64,000 bases of DNA from Methanoregulaceae archaeon (lineage in GTDB: Archaea; Halobacteriota; Methanomicrobia; Methanomicrobiales; Methanospirillaceae), in assembly GCA_015660885.1 (NCBI GenBank), contig JACTUB010000007.1, positions 1 through 64,000 of the forward strand, in the 5' to 3' direction. The first letter of the stretch is position 1. The number at the start of each line of letters is the position of its first letter. Shown here piece after piece: positions 32,784-42,239 of the stretch. The notes under the pieces were generated by a model that saw only the letters and a program-made list of their open reading frames with translations, was not told where the DNA came from and did no database searches. The position numbers and the translations under genes are program-made.

Positions 32784-34633
32784 AACGATACCTGACCGTG
32801 ACTTCTCTCCCTGATACCCTTGCACTCCTTCGCACCGGGTTCACCTGCACCCCTTCATGCGAGCGGGTGGAGTTGCTCAGGGCTGTGGGACGTATTACCG
32901 CGGGACCCGTCTTTGCCCGGTATTCTGTTCCTGAAGTGCACCTTGCAGCGATGGACGGCATAGCGGTTCTCAGCACAGAGACACAGGGGGCAGGCGAGCA
33001 GCACCCGGTCACCCTGAAACAGGCAGTGAGGGTGAACACCGGTAATGTCGTACCACCCCGGTATGATGCAGTGATCATGATCGAGGACGTGCATATTGAT
33101 AACGATCGGTTTACCATACGGAAGGCTGTCTCCCCATGGCAGCACATCCGTCCCGCCGGAGAGGATATTGGCGAGTCTGAGATGGCACTTCCGTCCCGGC
33201 ACCGTATACGCCCGCATGATATCGGGGCTCTTGCGGCATATGGCATTACCGAACTTGAAGTCCTCACCGTCCGGATCGGTCTGATCCCGACCGGAAGCGA
33301 GCTCGTCTCTTATGGTAATCGACCAGCTCCGGGGCAGGTGGTAGAGAGCAACACCATGATGGCAGAAGCCATGATGGGAACACTGGGAGCAACCTGCACA
33401 CGTTACCCTGTGGTGAGAGACGATCCTGCAGAGATCAGGAAAAGCCTGGAGCGTGCCGTTGCTGAAAACGATCTTGTCATCATCTCTGCCGGATCATCTG
33501 CCGGGACGAAAGACTACACTGCCGATGTGATTGCAGAACTCGGGGAGGTGCTGGTCCACGGAATTGCGATCAAGCCGGGTAAACCCGCTATCATCGGACG
33601 GATCGATAAAAAACCAATCATAGGAATGCCGGGGTATCCCCTTTCCGCGTTGACAGTGCTCCGCGAGATCGTAACACCCCTTATCCATGCGTTCGGACTT
33701 CCCGTACCCTCGTTTGGTTTGGTTGATGCCCGGTTAACGGTTTCTGTGCCAAAGGATATCGGGAGTGATGAATTTCTCCTGTGCACACTGGGACTTGTAG
33801 GAGACAGTTGGGTACTCTCTCCCCTGTCCAGAGGTGCCGGGGTACAGATGAGTGCAGTCCGGTCAAATGCATACCTCAGAATACCTGCCGGAGCCGAAGG
33901 CTGTGAAGCGGGTAATAAGGTGACGGCAACACTCACCGTTTCCCGTGGCGAGGCAGAAAAGGCACTCCTTATCACTGGGAGCCACGATCCTCTGCTTGAT
34001 TATCTTGCCGACACTCTCCAGCAGAAGGGAGTCGAACTTCATTCCACCCATGTGGGAAGCATGGGAGGTATCATCTCCCTGAAAAAGAACGAGTGCCATG
34101 CAGCGCCCATGCACCTGCTTGCGGAGAATGGTGATTATAATATTCCGTACCTTGAAAAATACCTGCCTGACGAAGAGATTATCCTCCTCTGTGTTGCAGA
34201 ACGCCAGCAGGGTATTGTATCCCGTGACGGTATTGGATTTAACGACCTTCCGCGCCATCAGTTTATCAACCGTCAGCGGGGTTCGGGTACGCGGATGCTG
34301 CTGGATCATGAACTTACCTTAAGAGGAATCGATCCTGAAATGATTCGGGGCTACGAGCGTGAGGTAACCACGCACCTTGCGGTGGCACTTGCCGTGAAAT
34401 CCGGTGAGGCAGATGCAGGAATGTGTGTCTATAGTGCAGCAAAGGCACTCGGGCTCCAATTCATTCCTGTGGCAACCGAACGCTACGAGATCGCCTTCCG
34501 CCGCGAACACCTTGACGACATGAGGGTATCGGAGCTCTGTGCAGCCATTGTCTCACCCGCTTTTAAGAGGATTATGGACCGGCTCGGGGGGTACGATACC
34601 CGGGATACAGGAGTGCGGCGCGTACTGCCCTGA
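32777..34633 (+). CDS. moeA: MoeA fused to a periplasmic-binding-protein-like domain
   Basis: The 618-residue protein is a second MoeA (VHLAAMDGIAVLSTETQG, IGLIPTGSELVSYGNRPAPG, SAGSSAGTKDYTADVI, GMPGYPLSALTVL) over residues 1-390. A 220-residue C-terminal domain with the signature of PBP-like, LysR-substrate/molybdate-binding folds follows (ALLITGSHDPLLDYLADTLQ, FINRQRGSGTRMLLDHELTL, AVKSGEADAGMCVYSAAKAL). That domain may present or sense the metal oxyanion. The two-gene arrangement is known in archaea; one copy is thought to favour tungsten or a different step. The 3' end overlaps a convergent gene by 62 bp. Confidence 0.92.
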   Translation: MVKRYLTVTSLPDTLALLRTGFTCTPSCERVELLRAVGRITAGPVFARYSVPEVHLAAMDGIAVLSTETQGAGEQHPVTLKQAVRVNTGNVVPPRYDAVIMIEDVHIDNDRFTIRKAVSPWQHIRPAGEDIGESEMALPSRHRIRPHDIGALAAYGITELEVLTVRIGLIPTGSELVSYGNRPAPGQVVESNTMMAEAMMGTLGATCTRYPVVRDDPAEIRKSLERAVAENDLVIISAGSSAGTKDYTADVIAELGEVLVHGIAIKPGKPAIIGRIDKKPIIGMPGYPLSALTVLREIVTPLIHAFGLPVPSFGLVDARLTVSVPKDIGSDEFLLCTLGLVGDSWVLSPLSRGAGVQMSAVRSNAYLRIPAGAEGCEAGNKVTATLTVSRGEAEKALLITGSHDPLLDYLADTLQQKGVELHSTHVGSMGGIISLKKNECHAAPMHLLAENGDYNIPYLEKYLPDEEIILLCVAERQQGIVSRDGIGFNDLPRHQFINRQRGSGTRMLLDHELTLRGIDPEMIRGYEREVTTHLAVALAVKSGEADAGMCVYSAAKALGLQFIPVATERYEIAFRREHLDDMRVSELCAAIVSPAFKRIMDRLGGYDTRDTGVRRVLP

Positions 34634-35048
34634 GCACTGCTTCCTCAGGTGTTGCACATTTTATCACTCCTTCAATATCCCATGTTTTTATACCAAAGAC
34701 CGGACGGCTCATTTTCAATGCAATTGCAATCTCCGAGAGGGTACCGTAGCCTCCCCCGATTGCAATGACTGTATCGGAAGACTGGGCAACAAGCGCGTTC
34801 CGGGCATGCCCGAGTCCCGTCCGAATAACGATATCCAGGTACTGGTTTCCATTACCGGTATCAGGTACAATGCCGATCGTCAGGCCGTCCTGTTCCTTTG
34901 CACCCCTGCATGCCGCTTCCATTACGCCGGAAAGTCCGCCGCAGACAAGTGTTTCGTGATTTCCCGCAATCAGGTTACCTACGGTCTGGGCAGTCTCGTA
35001 TTCTTCCGGTGAAGGATCAGCCGGGCCGATTACTCCGATTTGTCCCAT
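34572..35048 (-). CDS. LOG-like Rossmann nucleotide-binding protein (TIGR00725 type)
   Basis: The 158-residue protein has GVIGPADPSPEEYETAQTVG, LVCGGLSGVMEAACRGAKEQ, GIVPDTGNGNQYLDIVIRTG and IAIGGGYGTLSEIAIALKMS, which is the GG-rich nucleotide-binding layout of TIGR00725/'lysine decarboxylase-like' proteins. Relatives in the LOG group cleave nucleoside monophosphates; this shorter group lacks a proven activity. It runs convergently into moeA and its last 20 codons overlap that gene. Confidence 0.85.
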   Translation of the reverse strand: MGQIGVIGPADPSPEEYETAQTVGNLIAGNHETLVCGGLSGVMEAACRGAKEQDGLTIGIVPDTGNGNQYLDIVIRTGLGHARNALVAQSSDTVIAIGGGYGTLSEIAIALKMSRPVFGIKTWDIEGVIKCATPEEAVLRAVRAALLYPGYRTPRAGP

Positions 35049-35265
35049 GGTATTCCCTCCTAATCTCTATTTCGGTGATGATAATCCTCACCAAAGAGAG
35101 GTTATTTTCTCAATCATATAGCAGACCTTCATGTTCAATCCCTGACCTGTCACCTGTAAGTGCGGTAGCGTTTCAGTGCGTATTCTTTCAAAGGGACGTC
35201 AACTTTTTTCTCTTAACTTTCTGTAAAAGGCAGATTATATCAAAGAAGAAGGAATATGAACACAC

Positions 35266-35739
35266 ATGGCAGAGACAAGTAGACCCCCTTTACCGCCGTT
35301 CACCAAAGAAACAGCGGCGCAGAAAGTTCGTATGGCAGAAGATGGCTGGAATTCACGTGACCCTGAAAAGGTGTCGCTTGTATATACCATTGACAGCACA
35401 TGGCGGAACCGGGCTGAGTTCATCAACGGGCGCAAGGAGATCGTCGAATTCCTGAGACGGAAGTGGGCGAGGGAACTGGACTACCGCCTGATCAAGGAGA
35501 TGTGGGCTTTTACCGATAACCGTATTGCGGTACGGTTCGCATATGAATGGCATGATGATTCTGGAGAATGGTTCCGTTCATATGGCAATGAGAACTGGGA
35601 GTTCGATCCCAGCGGCCTGATGAAGCGCCGCATTGCCAGCATCAACGATCTGCCGATCAAAGAGAAGGAACGAAAGTACCGCTGGCCACTCGGCCGACGC
35701 CCTGACAATCATCCCGGGTTGTCTGATTTAGGTTTGTGA
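35266..35739 (+). CDS. NTF2/SnoaL-like protein, DUF1348 family
   Basis: The 157-residue protein reads [60 protein letters not shown] and [20 protein letters not shown]. This is the DUF1348 pattern within the NTF2-like cone fold. The fold binds small hydrophobic ligands; no activity is assigned to DUF1348. It ends in [18 protein letters not shown], a conserved family tail. It is isolated between unrelated genes. Confidence 0.88.
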   Translation: MAETSRPPLPPFTKETAAQKVRMAEDGWNSRDPEKVSLVYTIDSTWRNRAEFINGRKEIVEFLRRKWARELDYRLIKEMWAFTDNRIAVRFAYEWHDDSGEWFRSYGNENWEFDPSGLMKRRIASINDLPIKEKERKYRWPLGRRPDNHPGLSDLGL

Positions 35740-36040
35740 TTTCGCCGGCAATACCCGAAATCTCCCTGCCCCGGGAGGCCGGAGCAGATACCGGAAATGA
35801 GATCGCACGGGGCCGATCGGGGGGGGTGGTCAGGTATTGTCCTCATGGACAATCCCTGTCGTCTCCTCCCGGTTCCGGTTCTCCTTTTCTTTATACCGCC
35901 TTATCCCGCACGAGCCAGCAAAAACCTGCAACAAATTGTACTTGAACATTATGCGATCAATCGGGTCCCGACAGGACAGATCTCAAGCTGATTCACAGCC
36001 AACCGCCCGGAAAAAAAACGGAAATTTCTCCTGTTGCACA
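35740..36040. other. 301-bp gap, nothing seen
   Basis: Between the DUF1348 gene and the lipoprotein gene no frame, repeat or hairpin could be supported. Confidence 0.5.
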
Positions 36041-36634
36041 CTATGCTATCCGGGTCATTTTTACCGGTACTTTTATGATGACGTCATTGACCCCGGACTC
36101 CTTCCGGTCATCGGCGCAGAGGTAATACTTGCCCTGGTCCTTTATCGTGACAGTCTTTTCCTGGGCAGTAGAGACGTCATTGAACTGGACAAGCGGTACA
36201 ATGCTCTCGTAGTCCCAGGTTTTACTTACTGCGTTCCACACCGGCATGGCGTTTTGGATCCTTTCCTTGTCGCCGACATCGAGAAGCAGGACATTCACGT
36301 TGACCTGGTTGTTCCCCGGAGATACGAATATGCTGTACTTCTGGTCGGGATTGAGATACACAACGCCAAGCTCCCTCGTGACGTCAAGACAGTCATAGTC
36401 ATTATAATGAATGTTGATTGTGGTGTCGATACCGTTGGTTTGCACAGCCTGGGAGGTGGGAGTGATCTGAACGCCGGGAGATCCAAAGCTGGGCTCGGTG
36501 CCAGCTGCACTGGTGGTGACCATGGCCGTACGGGAATCGGTATTCTGTGTCGTAGTGCAACCAGAGGTACATGCCAGCAAAATTACCAGCACGGTAAAAA
36601 GACAGATGTATTCAAGCGATCGCATGATGTTCAA
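36041..36634 (-). CDS. Predicted lipoprotein of unknown function
   Basis: The 197-residue protein has a signal peptide (YICLFTVLVILLACTSGC) with a lipobox-like end, then a Thr/Ser-rich linker and a compact globular part (NIHYNDYDCLDVTRELGVVY, VSPGNNQVNVNVLLLDVGDK, TVTIKDQGKYYLCADDRKES). It should be anchored on the outer face of the cell membrane. Two cysteines in the globular part could pair. No family is recognised. Confidence 0.7.
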   Translation of the reverse strand: MNIMRSLEYICLFTVLVILLACTSGCTTTQNTDSRTAMVTTSAAGTEPSFGSPGVQITPTSQAVQTNGIDTTINIHYNDYDCLDVTRELGVVYLNPDQKYSIFVSPGNNQVNVNVLLLDVGDKERIQNAMPVWNAVSKTWDYESIVPLVQFNDVSTAQEKTVTIKDQGKYYLCADDRKESGVNDVIIKVPVKMTRIA

Positions 36635-36806
36635 TACAAAAGTGACGCATATATGGCTTACGATTTTAAAATAACCACTCCCGTTTATTTACAGGCTAAC
36701 CCTGCAATCCGGCATCATGGTACCGCGAGAAAAACTACTTTGTCCACCAGCACCAACATCCATGTACGCACATTTTTGCGTCCTGTAATTATTCAAGAGG
36801 GGTTTT

Positions 36807-39800
36807 GTGAAGGAAGTTATCGCTAACTTCAATGCGCAGTTGATCGAGCGTGAGGTGCAGGAACACTGGCGCACCCACGACACGTATAAGACCGTAAAAG
36901 AGCACCATAGTGCAGGGAAACCATTCTTTTTTGTAGACGGGCCCCCCTATACCACGGGGACCATCCACCTCGGTACCGCGTGGAACAAGATCCTGAAAGA
37001 CAGCATCCTGCGCTACCACCGGATGAACGGCAGGAATGTCATTGACCGTGCAGGTTACGACATGCACGGGTTGCCGATTGAAGTCAAAGTGGAACAGGAG
37101 CTTGGATTTAAATCAAAAAAAGACATCGAGACGTTCGGCATCCAGCCGTTTATCGAAAAGTGCCGTGAGTTTGCTATTAACAACAAACTGCTCATGGATG
37201 ACCAGTTCACCAGTCTTGGAATCTGGCTCGACTTCAAAAACGCGTACCAGACCGTCAAGCCCGGATATATCGAAGCGGCGTGGTGGACCCTTGCACGTGC
37301 AGAAGAAAAAGGAATGCTCGAGCGAGGGCACAGGGTGGTGAACTGGTGTCCAAGATGCGAGACTGCGATTGCCGATGCAGAAGTCGAATACTGGGACGAA
37401 AAAGACCCCTCAATCTTTGTCAAGTTCCCCCTCAAAGGAAAACAGGATGAATATCTCATCATCTGGACAACAACACCCTGGACTCTGCCCGCCAACGTCG
37501 CAGTTGCAGTTTCAGATGAGATTGAGTACGCCAGGGTTTCTGCATTAAAAGACGATAAAACAGAGTGCTTCTGGATTGCAGAGCCACTTGTCACGGCTGT
37601 ACTAAAAAAGGGACGCTTCAAGAACTTTAAAATACTCGAAAAGAAGAAAGGGTCCGATCTTAAGGGTTGGGAGTACGATTCGCCACTCCACGGATGTGTG
37701 CCCATCCAGCGTGAAATCAATCATAAGGTCGTAACAGCGGATTTCGTCCTGCTTGAAAATTCAGGTATTGTGCATATCGCACCCGGGCACGGGTGGGATG
37801 ATTACGTGCTCGGTACAAAAGAAGGGCTTCCTATTTTCTGCCCTGTTGATGGTGCCGGAAGGTTCAAGGCAGAGGGCGGAGAATTTGCCGGCCAGTTTGT
37901 AAGGGATTCAAACGAGAACGTCCTTCTGGCGCTCGGCGACCACCTGCTCGCAAAAGAGACCGTCATCCACCGGTACGGACACTGCTGGCGCTGTAAAACC
38001 CCGATTATATTCCGGGCTACCTCGCAATGGTTCCTAAAAGCCTCTGAAATGCGTGACCTGATGCTTTCAGAAGTCGCAAAGGTCACCTGGTATCCCGAAT
38101 GGGCAGGCAGTGCACGATTCTACGACTGGATCAAAGAAGCCCGCGACTGGTGCATCTCCCGCCAGCGGTACTGGGGGATCCCGATCCCGGTCTGGGTCTG
38201 TCCGAAGTGTGACCAGTACCGGGTCATCGGCACCCTCGGCGAATTAGAAGAGGCAAGCGGCAAACCTCTCAAAGATCCTCACCGCCCGTTCGTGGATGAA
38301 GTGACTATTCCCTGCAGCTGCGGCGGTACGATGAAGAGGGTGGAAGATATCTTCGATGTCTGGTTCGATTCTGCAGTTGCATCCTGGGCAACCCTTGGTT
38401 TTCCCGGGAAAACAGAAGAATTCGAGAAGCTCTGGCCGGCAGATTTCATCACCGAAGGGCAGGACCAGACCCGGGGCTGGTTCTATTCGCAACTGGGTGC
38501 TAGCACGATTGCCTTTGGCAGGGCACCCTACAGGAGCGTGTGCATGCATGGCTTTGCCCTTGATGCCGAGGGCAAGAAGATGTCAAAAAGTCTCGGGAAT
38601 GTCGTGACACCTGAAGAGGTCATCGCAAAAGTAGGCGTCGATGTCCTGCGGCTTTACGTGCTCTCCTCATCAGCACCCTGGGATGACCTGAAGTTTAACT
38701 GGGAGGGTGTAGGCACCATCAACCGTGCGGTAAATATCCTCTGGAACGTATACCGCTTTCCCCTGCCCTACATGATCCTCGACAAATTCGAACCGTCAAA
38801 CAGGAACGGCGTGTGGGACGATACCTACATCAGGAAGCATATCAGCCATATGCCGGACGAGGATCGGTTTATCGTATCCCGCATCAATTCAGTGGCTGCC
38901 ACAGTCGACAGTGCGTTGAAGGAATGCCAGCTTCACCGGGGAACCCGTGAACTGATAAACTTCATCTTGGAAGATCTCTCCCGCTGGTACGTTCAGCTTG
39001 TCCGCCCGCGGATGTGGCTCGAAGGCGAATCGGAACAGAAGGTGTTTGCCTACGAAACAATGTATTACGTCATGCGCCGGCTCACCTCGCTGCTTGCCCC
39101 ATTCTGCCCGCATCTCACCGAAGAGATCTACCGGAACCTCAGGTGCAGGAATGATCCGGCAAGTATTCACCTGCTGGACTGGGATGCCGGCGATCCGTTA
39201 CTTGTCGATGCATCTCTTGAACATGCCGTTGATATCATCAGATCCTTTGACGATGCATGTGCGAATGCCCGGCAGGCAGGCAAGCGGAAACTCCGCTGGC
39301 CGGTATCAGAAGTTGTCGTGGTTACGAATGCGGTACCAGTGAAAGATGCTATTGAACGCCTGAATACGGTCTGTATGGACCGGGCTAATGCCCGGAAGGT
39401 CTCCGTTATCATGGGAAGATGGGATCGGGTCGGCTGGCATGCGGAGCCGGTGATGAAGGCACTCGGGCCCGGCTTTGGTAAAAATTCACCCCGAGTCAGG
39501 GCACTTATAGAAGGTGCTGACGGTAATTCCCTCAAAGCAGAAATTGACGCGGGGCTGACTGTAACTCTCAAAGATGGCGGAACGGTCTACGAGATCGATA
39601 CCAGGCACGTTACCTTTGCTGAAAAACTTCCCGCAGAAGTGTTCTCCGCTCCCATGCAGGACGCAACGGTGTATGTGGATGTCGGACTCAATGAAGATCT
39701 CGAAAAGGAGGGGTATGAGCGCGAAGTCATTCGCCGGATCCAGGAAATGCGTAAACAACTTGATCTTGTCGTCAGCGAGTTCATTTCGGTAGAAGTACTT

Positions 39801-40016
39801 GTCAATGACCTGCGGGTCTACAACCTTCTCAAAAACAACAGCAACCACACCATTGCAGGAGAGGTTTTAGCCGTTGTACCGGCCAAAGGTGTCCTGTTTT
39901 CCTTCCTTAAACCGGGAGACACACTGAGAACTCATGACTCGATAAAGGACTGGGAAATTGAAGGGGCAACTGAGACCGTCAGCATGACAATAGGGATCTC
40001 ACGGGCAGGCAACTAA
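36807..40016 (+). CDS. ileS: Isoleucyl-tRNA synthetase
   Basis: This 1069-residue class I synthetase begins at a GTG preceded by AGAGGGG. It shows the HIGH-equivalent TTGTIHLGTAWNKILKD, the editing-domain TTPWTLPANVAVAV, WFDSAVASWATLGFPG and the KMSKS motif KKMSKSLGNVVTPEEV. Cysteine pairs (HCWRCKTP, VCPKCDQYR, CSCGGTMKR) provide zinc sites. The long C-terminal part carries the anticodon-binding helices. It charges tRNA-Ile and edits valine. Its 3' end overlaps the convergent Thg1-like gene by 18 bp. Confidence 0.98.
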   Translation: MKEVIANFNAQLIEREVQEHWRTHDTYKTVKEHHSAGKPFFFVDGPPYTTGTIHLGTAWNKILKDSILRYHRMNGRNVIDRAGYDMHGLPIEVKVEQELGFKSKKDIETFGIQPFIEKCREFAINNKLLMDDQFTSLGIWLDFKNAYQTVKPGYIEAAWWTLARAEEKGMLERGHRVVNWCPRCETAIADAEVEYWDEKDPSIFVKFPLKGKQDEYLIIWTTTPWTLPANVAVAVSDEIEYARVSALKDDKTECFWIAEPLVTAVLKKGRFKNFKILEKKKGSDLKGWEYDSPLHGCVPIQREINHKVVTADFVLLENSGIVHIAPGHGWDDYVLGTKEGLPIFCPVDGAGRFKAEGGEFAGQFVRDSNENVLLALGDHLLAKETVIHRYGHCWRCKTPIIFRATSQWFLKASEMRDLMLSEVAKVTWYPEWAGSARFYDWIKEARDWCISRQRYWGIPIPVWVCPKCDQYRVIGTLGELEEASGKPLKDPHRPFVDEVTIPCSCGGTMKRVEDIFDVWFDSAVASWATLGFPGKTEEFEKLWPADFITEGQDQTRGWFYSQLGASTIAFGRAPYRSVCMHGFALDAEGKKMSKSLGNVVTPEEVIAKVGVDVLRLYVLSSSAPWDDLKFNWEGVGTINRAVNILWNVYRFPLPYMILDKFEPSNRNGVWDDTYIRKHISHMPDEDRFIVSRINSVAATVDSALKECQLHRGTRELINFILEDLSRWYVQLVRPRMWLEGESEQKVFAYETMYYVMRRLTSLLAPFCPHLTEEIYRNLRCRNDPASIHLLDWDAGDPLLVDASLEHAVDIIRSFDDACANARQAGKRKLRWPVSEVVVVTNAVPVKDAIERLNTVCMDRANARKVSVIMGRWDRVGWHAEPVMKALGPGFGKNSPRVRALIEGADGNSLKAEIDAGLTVTLKDGGTVYEIDTRHVTFAEKLPAEVFSAPMQDATVYVDVGLNEDLEKEGYEREVIRRIQEMRKQLDLVVSEFISVEVLVNDLRVYNLLKNNSNHTIAGEVLAVVPAKGVLFSFLKPGDTLRTHDSIKDWEIEGATETVSMTIGISRAGN

Positions 40017-40742
40017 TTTTCCCAGGAACTCCTTTCCTTCCGGGGTTGTAAAAAGCGGAAGGTCCCGCTCAACGGTAACCGCACTCCTCTCCGCTACCAC
40101 GTGCTCCTTCGTGACCGGGTTGTACCCTTCCTTTTCCGTGATCTTCTTATAGACCAGTACGCCCCGCCGCTGCCAGGAAGGGGTCGTGGCAAGGTTGAAC
40201 CCCCGCATATGCATCATCTCGTGGAGATCTTTTGCCGGCAGCCCTTTAAGCTGTTCTGCGGCTTTTTTTGCACTTGTCCCTTCCTCAATCAACGCCTGCT
40301 GGCAATAGCCGTTTAAATGATTTCTCCAGGCCTCGTTCTGCCGGTTGGTCAGGTATTCGATGGCAAATTCCCGTGTTGCCGGTATTACCCGTGCATCGAA
40401 AGAAAGAGGAAATGCTCTCCCTAAAGCAAGAGTGAGGATGCTTGACGCAAAGGATGCTGTCACGGAATCGATCTTTTCCACCCGGCCATTGAAAGGGAGT
40501 TTTGTAAAATAGAGGCTGATCTCATCTGAGAAGGTGAACGCAAAATCAGGACAGAGCCCGCTGTCAGCAACGAGTGCTGTGCATACCTGTACCATTGCAT
40601 CGTTGAACCGGTCATCAAACGGTTTTTTCAAGGACAGGTTCTCAGCAAGCCGGTGAAAGGCACGCCCGTCAAGCCTGACAAAAACCGGTGGAATAGCAGT
40701 GATACGTGAAAATATTTCCCGTTTTTCCATACAAGCGACCAT
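39999..40742 (-). CDS. Thg1-like 3'-5' polymerase (tRNA-His guanylyltransferase family)
   Basis: The 247-residue protein contains FVRLDGRAFHRLAENLSLKK, a metal-binding strand with Asp, then DFAFTFSDEISLYFTKLPFN with a second acidic pair, and ANRQNEAWRNHLNGYCQQAL-like sequence, which are Thg1 family motifs. Archaeal members (TLPs) add nucleotides in the 3'-5' direction to repair truncated tRNA 5' ends; some add the tRNA-His G-1. The second Met (MEKREIFSRI, at 40730) is a likely alternative start. It is tail-to-tail with ileS. Confidence 0.88.
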   Translation of the reverse strand: MVACMEKREIFSRITAIPPVFVRLDGRAFHRLAENLSLKKPFDDRFNDAMVQVCTALVADSGLCPDFAFTFSDEISLYFTKLPFNGRVEKIDSVTASFASSILTLALGRAFPLSFDARVIPATREFAIEYLTNRQNEAWRNHLNGYCQQALIEEGTSAKKAAEQLKGLPAKDLHEMMHMRGFNLATTPSWQRRGVLVYKKITEKEGYNPVTKEHVVAERSAVTVERDLPLFTTPEGKEFLGKLVACP

Positions 40743-40787
40743 GCGGGAGCAAAGAAAATATAGGGACCATCCCGCAGCGAACGGGCT

Positions 40788-41054
40788 TTATGACTCTTCC
40801 GTACTGCCGCCGGAGAAGGCTCCCGGCAGGTGGCGGATCAGGACGATGTCGTCAATCGCACTGATAATACGGTACGGGATCTTGAGCCCTTTATAATTTT
40901 TCAGCTCAAAGAGCTGATCGTTGACTTTACCGACTACTATCGAATCTATCTTCTTCTGATCCACATCGATGAGAACATCTTCGACTTCGCCGACAAACAT
41001 GCCCTTGTCCGTATAGATCTGAAGCCCGAACAACTCCGTAATCTGGGTTTCCAT
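40788..41054 (-). CDS. PRC-barrel domain protein
   Basis: The 88-residue protein is a single PRC barrel: ITELFGLQIYTDKGMFVGEV, EDVLIDVDQKKIDSIVVGKV and LKIPYRIISAIDDIVLIR, a small beta-barrel fold shared with photosynthetic reaction-centre H subunits and RimM. Archaeal stand-alone versions may act in RNA processing or as division-related CdpB proteins. The divergent site-2 protease gene starts 51 bp away. Confidence 0.88.
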   Translation of the reverse strand: METQITELFGLQIYTDKGMFVGEVEDVLIDVDQKKIDSIVVGKVNDQLFELKNYKGLKIPYRIISAIDDIVLIRHLPGAFSGGSTEES

Positions 41055-41105
41055 CGTTATCAGATGAAAGTATATACTTAAGAGTTAAAAAGATAATCCT
41101 TTGGT

Positions 41106-42239
41106 ATGGACGGGTCTTTTAGAATCGGGCGGTTGTTTGGGATTCCCATCCTGCTCCACTACACGTTTATCCTGGTTATTCCCTTGTTTGCCTGGATCAT
41201 CGGGAGCCAGATCACGCTCACGGCTAGTATGCTCAATGAAATCTTCCAGGTACCGGTCGATACATCCCTCATAACCTCCGGCTTCATCCCCTATCTGCTC
41301 GGAACCGTTGTAGCCCTCGGTCTTTTTGGCGGTGTCCTCGTGCACGAACTCGCCCACTCGCTGGTTGCCCGCTATAAAGGGATCCGTATCAACAGTATCA
41401 CTCTCATGATATTTGGCGGCATTGCTTCAATGGATGAAGGAGTTCCGGACCCGAAAGCCGAATTGCCAATGGCACTGGTGGGGCCGCTTACCAGCCTGGT
41501 CGTCGGTCTGATCAGCAGTGGGCTTGTTTATGCAGTGCCCGCTGTTACAACGAGCCCGGCAATCGCCGGTGTACTGATCTTTATTTTCGGGTATCTTGGC
41601 GTGCTCAATATCATCCTCTTTGCATTCAACCTCCTGCCCGCATTCCCGATGGACGGGGGCAGGGTTTTGCGTGCGTGGCTGGCTAAAAGAATGCCGCTTC
41701 ATCGTGCGACAAAGATCGCGGCTGACATAGGCAAAGGCTTTGCGATCATATTCGGCATTATCGGACTCTTTTTCTTCTCCCCGTTCCTGATCCTGATCGC
41801 TCTCTTTATCTATATCGGGGCGAGCATGGAGTCCACCGCAGTGAAGTACAGTTACCTGTTGCAGAACGTGACAGTCGGCGACATGATGAGCAGCCCGGTG
41901 ACGACCGTGCCACCAACGCTTCCCGTCAGCCAGGTAATCACCATGATGTACTCAAGCAAGCATCTCGGGTTTCCCGTGGTCGAGAGGGATACGCTGATCG
42001 GCATGGTAACACTCGCTGACGTAAACCGGATGTCTTCGATTGATCGTGAAGCGATGCAGGTCCGGGACATCATGACCCGGGACCCGATCACGCTGCCGCC
42101 GAATGCCCCCGTGATCGAAGCCTTAAAGATCATGTCTGCCCGCAACTTTGGCAGGATCCCGGTTGTCCTTGACGGGAAAATCCTCGGGATCGTAACCCGG
42201 ACGGACATTATCAAAGTTACCGAATTAAAACAGATCTAG
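41106..42239 (+). CDS. Site-2 protease family metalloprotease with two CBS domains
   Basis: The 377-residue protein has about six transmembrane helices with the zinc motif GGVLVHELAHSLVARYKG (HExxH) and the third ligand NLLPAFPMDGGRVLRAWLA. A CBS pair follows from residue 255 (VGDMMSSPVTTVPPTLPVSQ and VRDIMTRDPITLPPNAPVIE). Such enzymes cut transmembrane substrates, and the CBS pair probably gates activity by binding adenine nucleotides. The substrate is unknown. Confidence 0.94.
   Translation: MDGSFRIGRLFGIPILLHYTFILVIPLFAWIIGSQITLTASMLNEIFQVPVDTSLITSGFIPYLLGTVVALGLFGGVLVHELAHSLVARYKGIRINSITLMIFGGIASMDEGVPDPKAELPMALVGPLTSLVVGLISSGLVYAVPAVTTSPAIAGVLIFIFGYLGVLNIILFAFNLLPAFPMDGGRVLRAWLAKRMPLHRATKIAADIGKGFAIIFGIIGLFFFSPFLILIALFIYIGASMESTAVKYSYLLQNVTVGDMMSSPVTTVPPTLPVSQVITMMYSSKHLGFPVVERDTLIGMVTLADVNRMSSIDREAMQVRDIMTRDPITLPPNAPVIEALKIMSARNFGRIPVVLDGKILGIVTRTDIIKVTELKQI

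Noticed and set aside
35837..36826. 329-codon plus-strand frame over the lipoprotein gene
   Set aside because: It is the shadow of a protein with a signal peptide and lipobox on the other strand and continues into the ileS start region.
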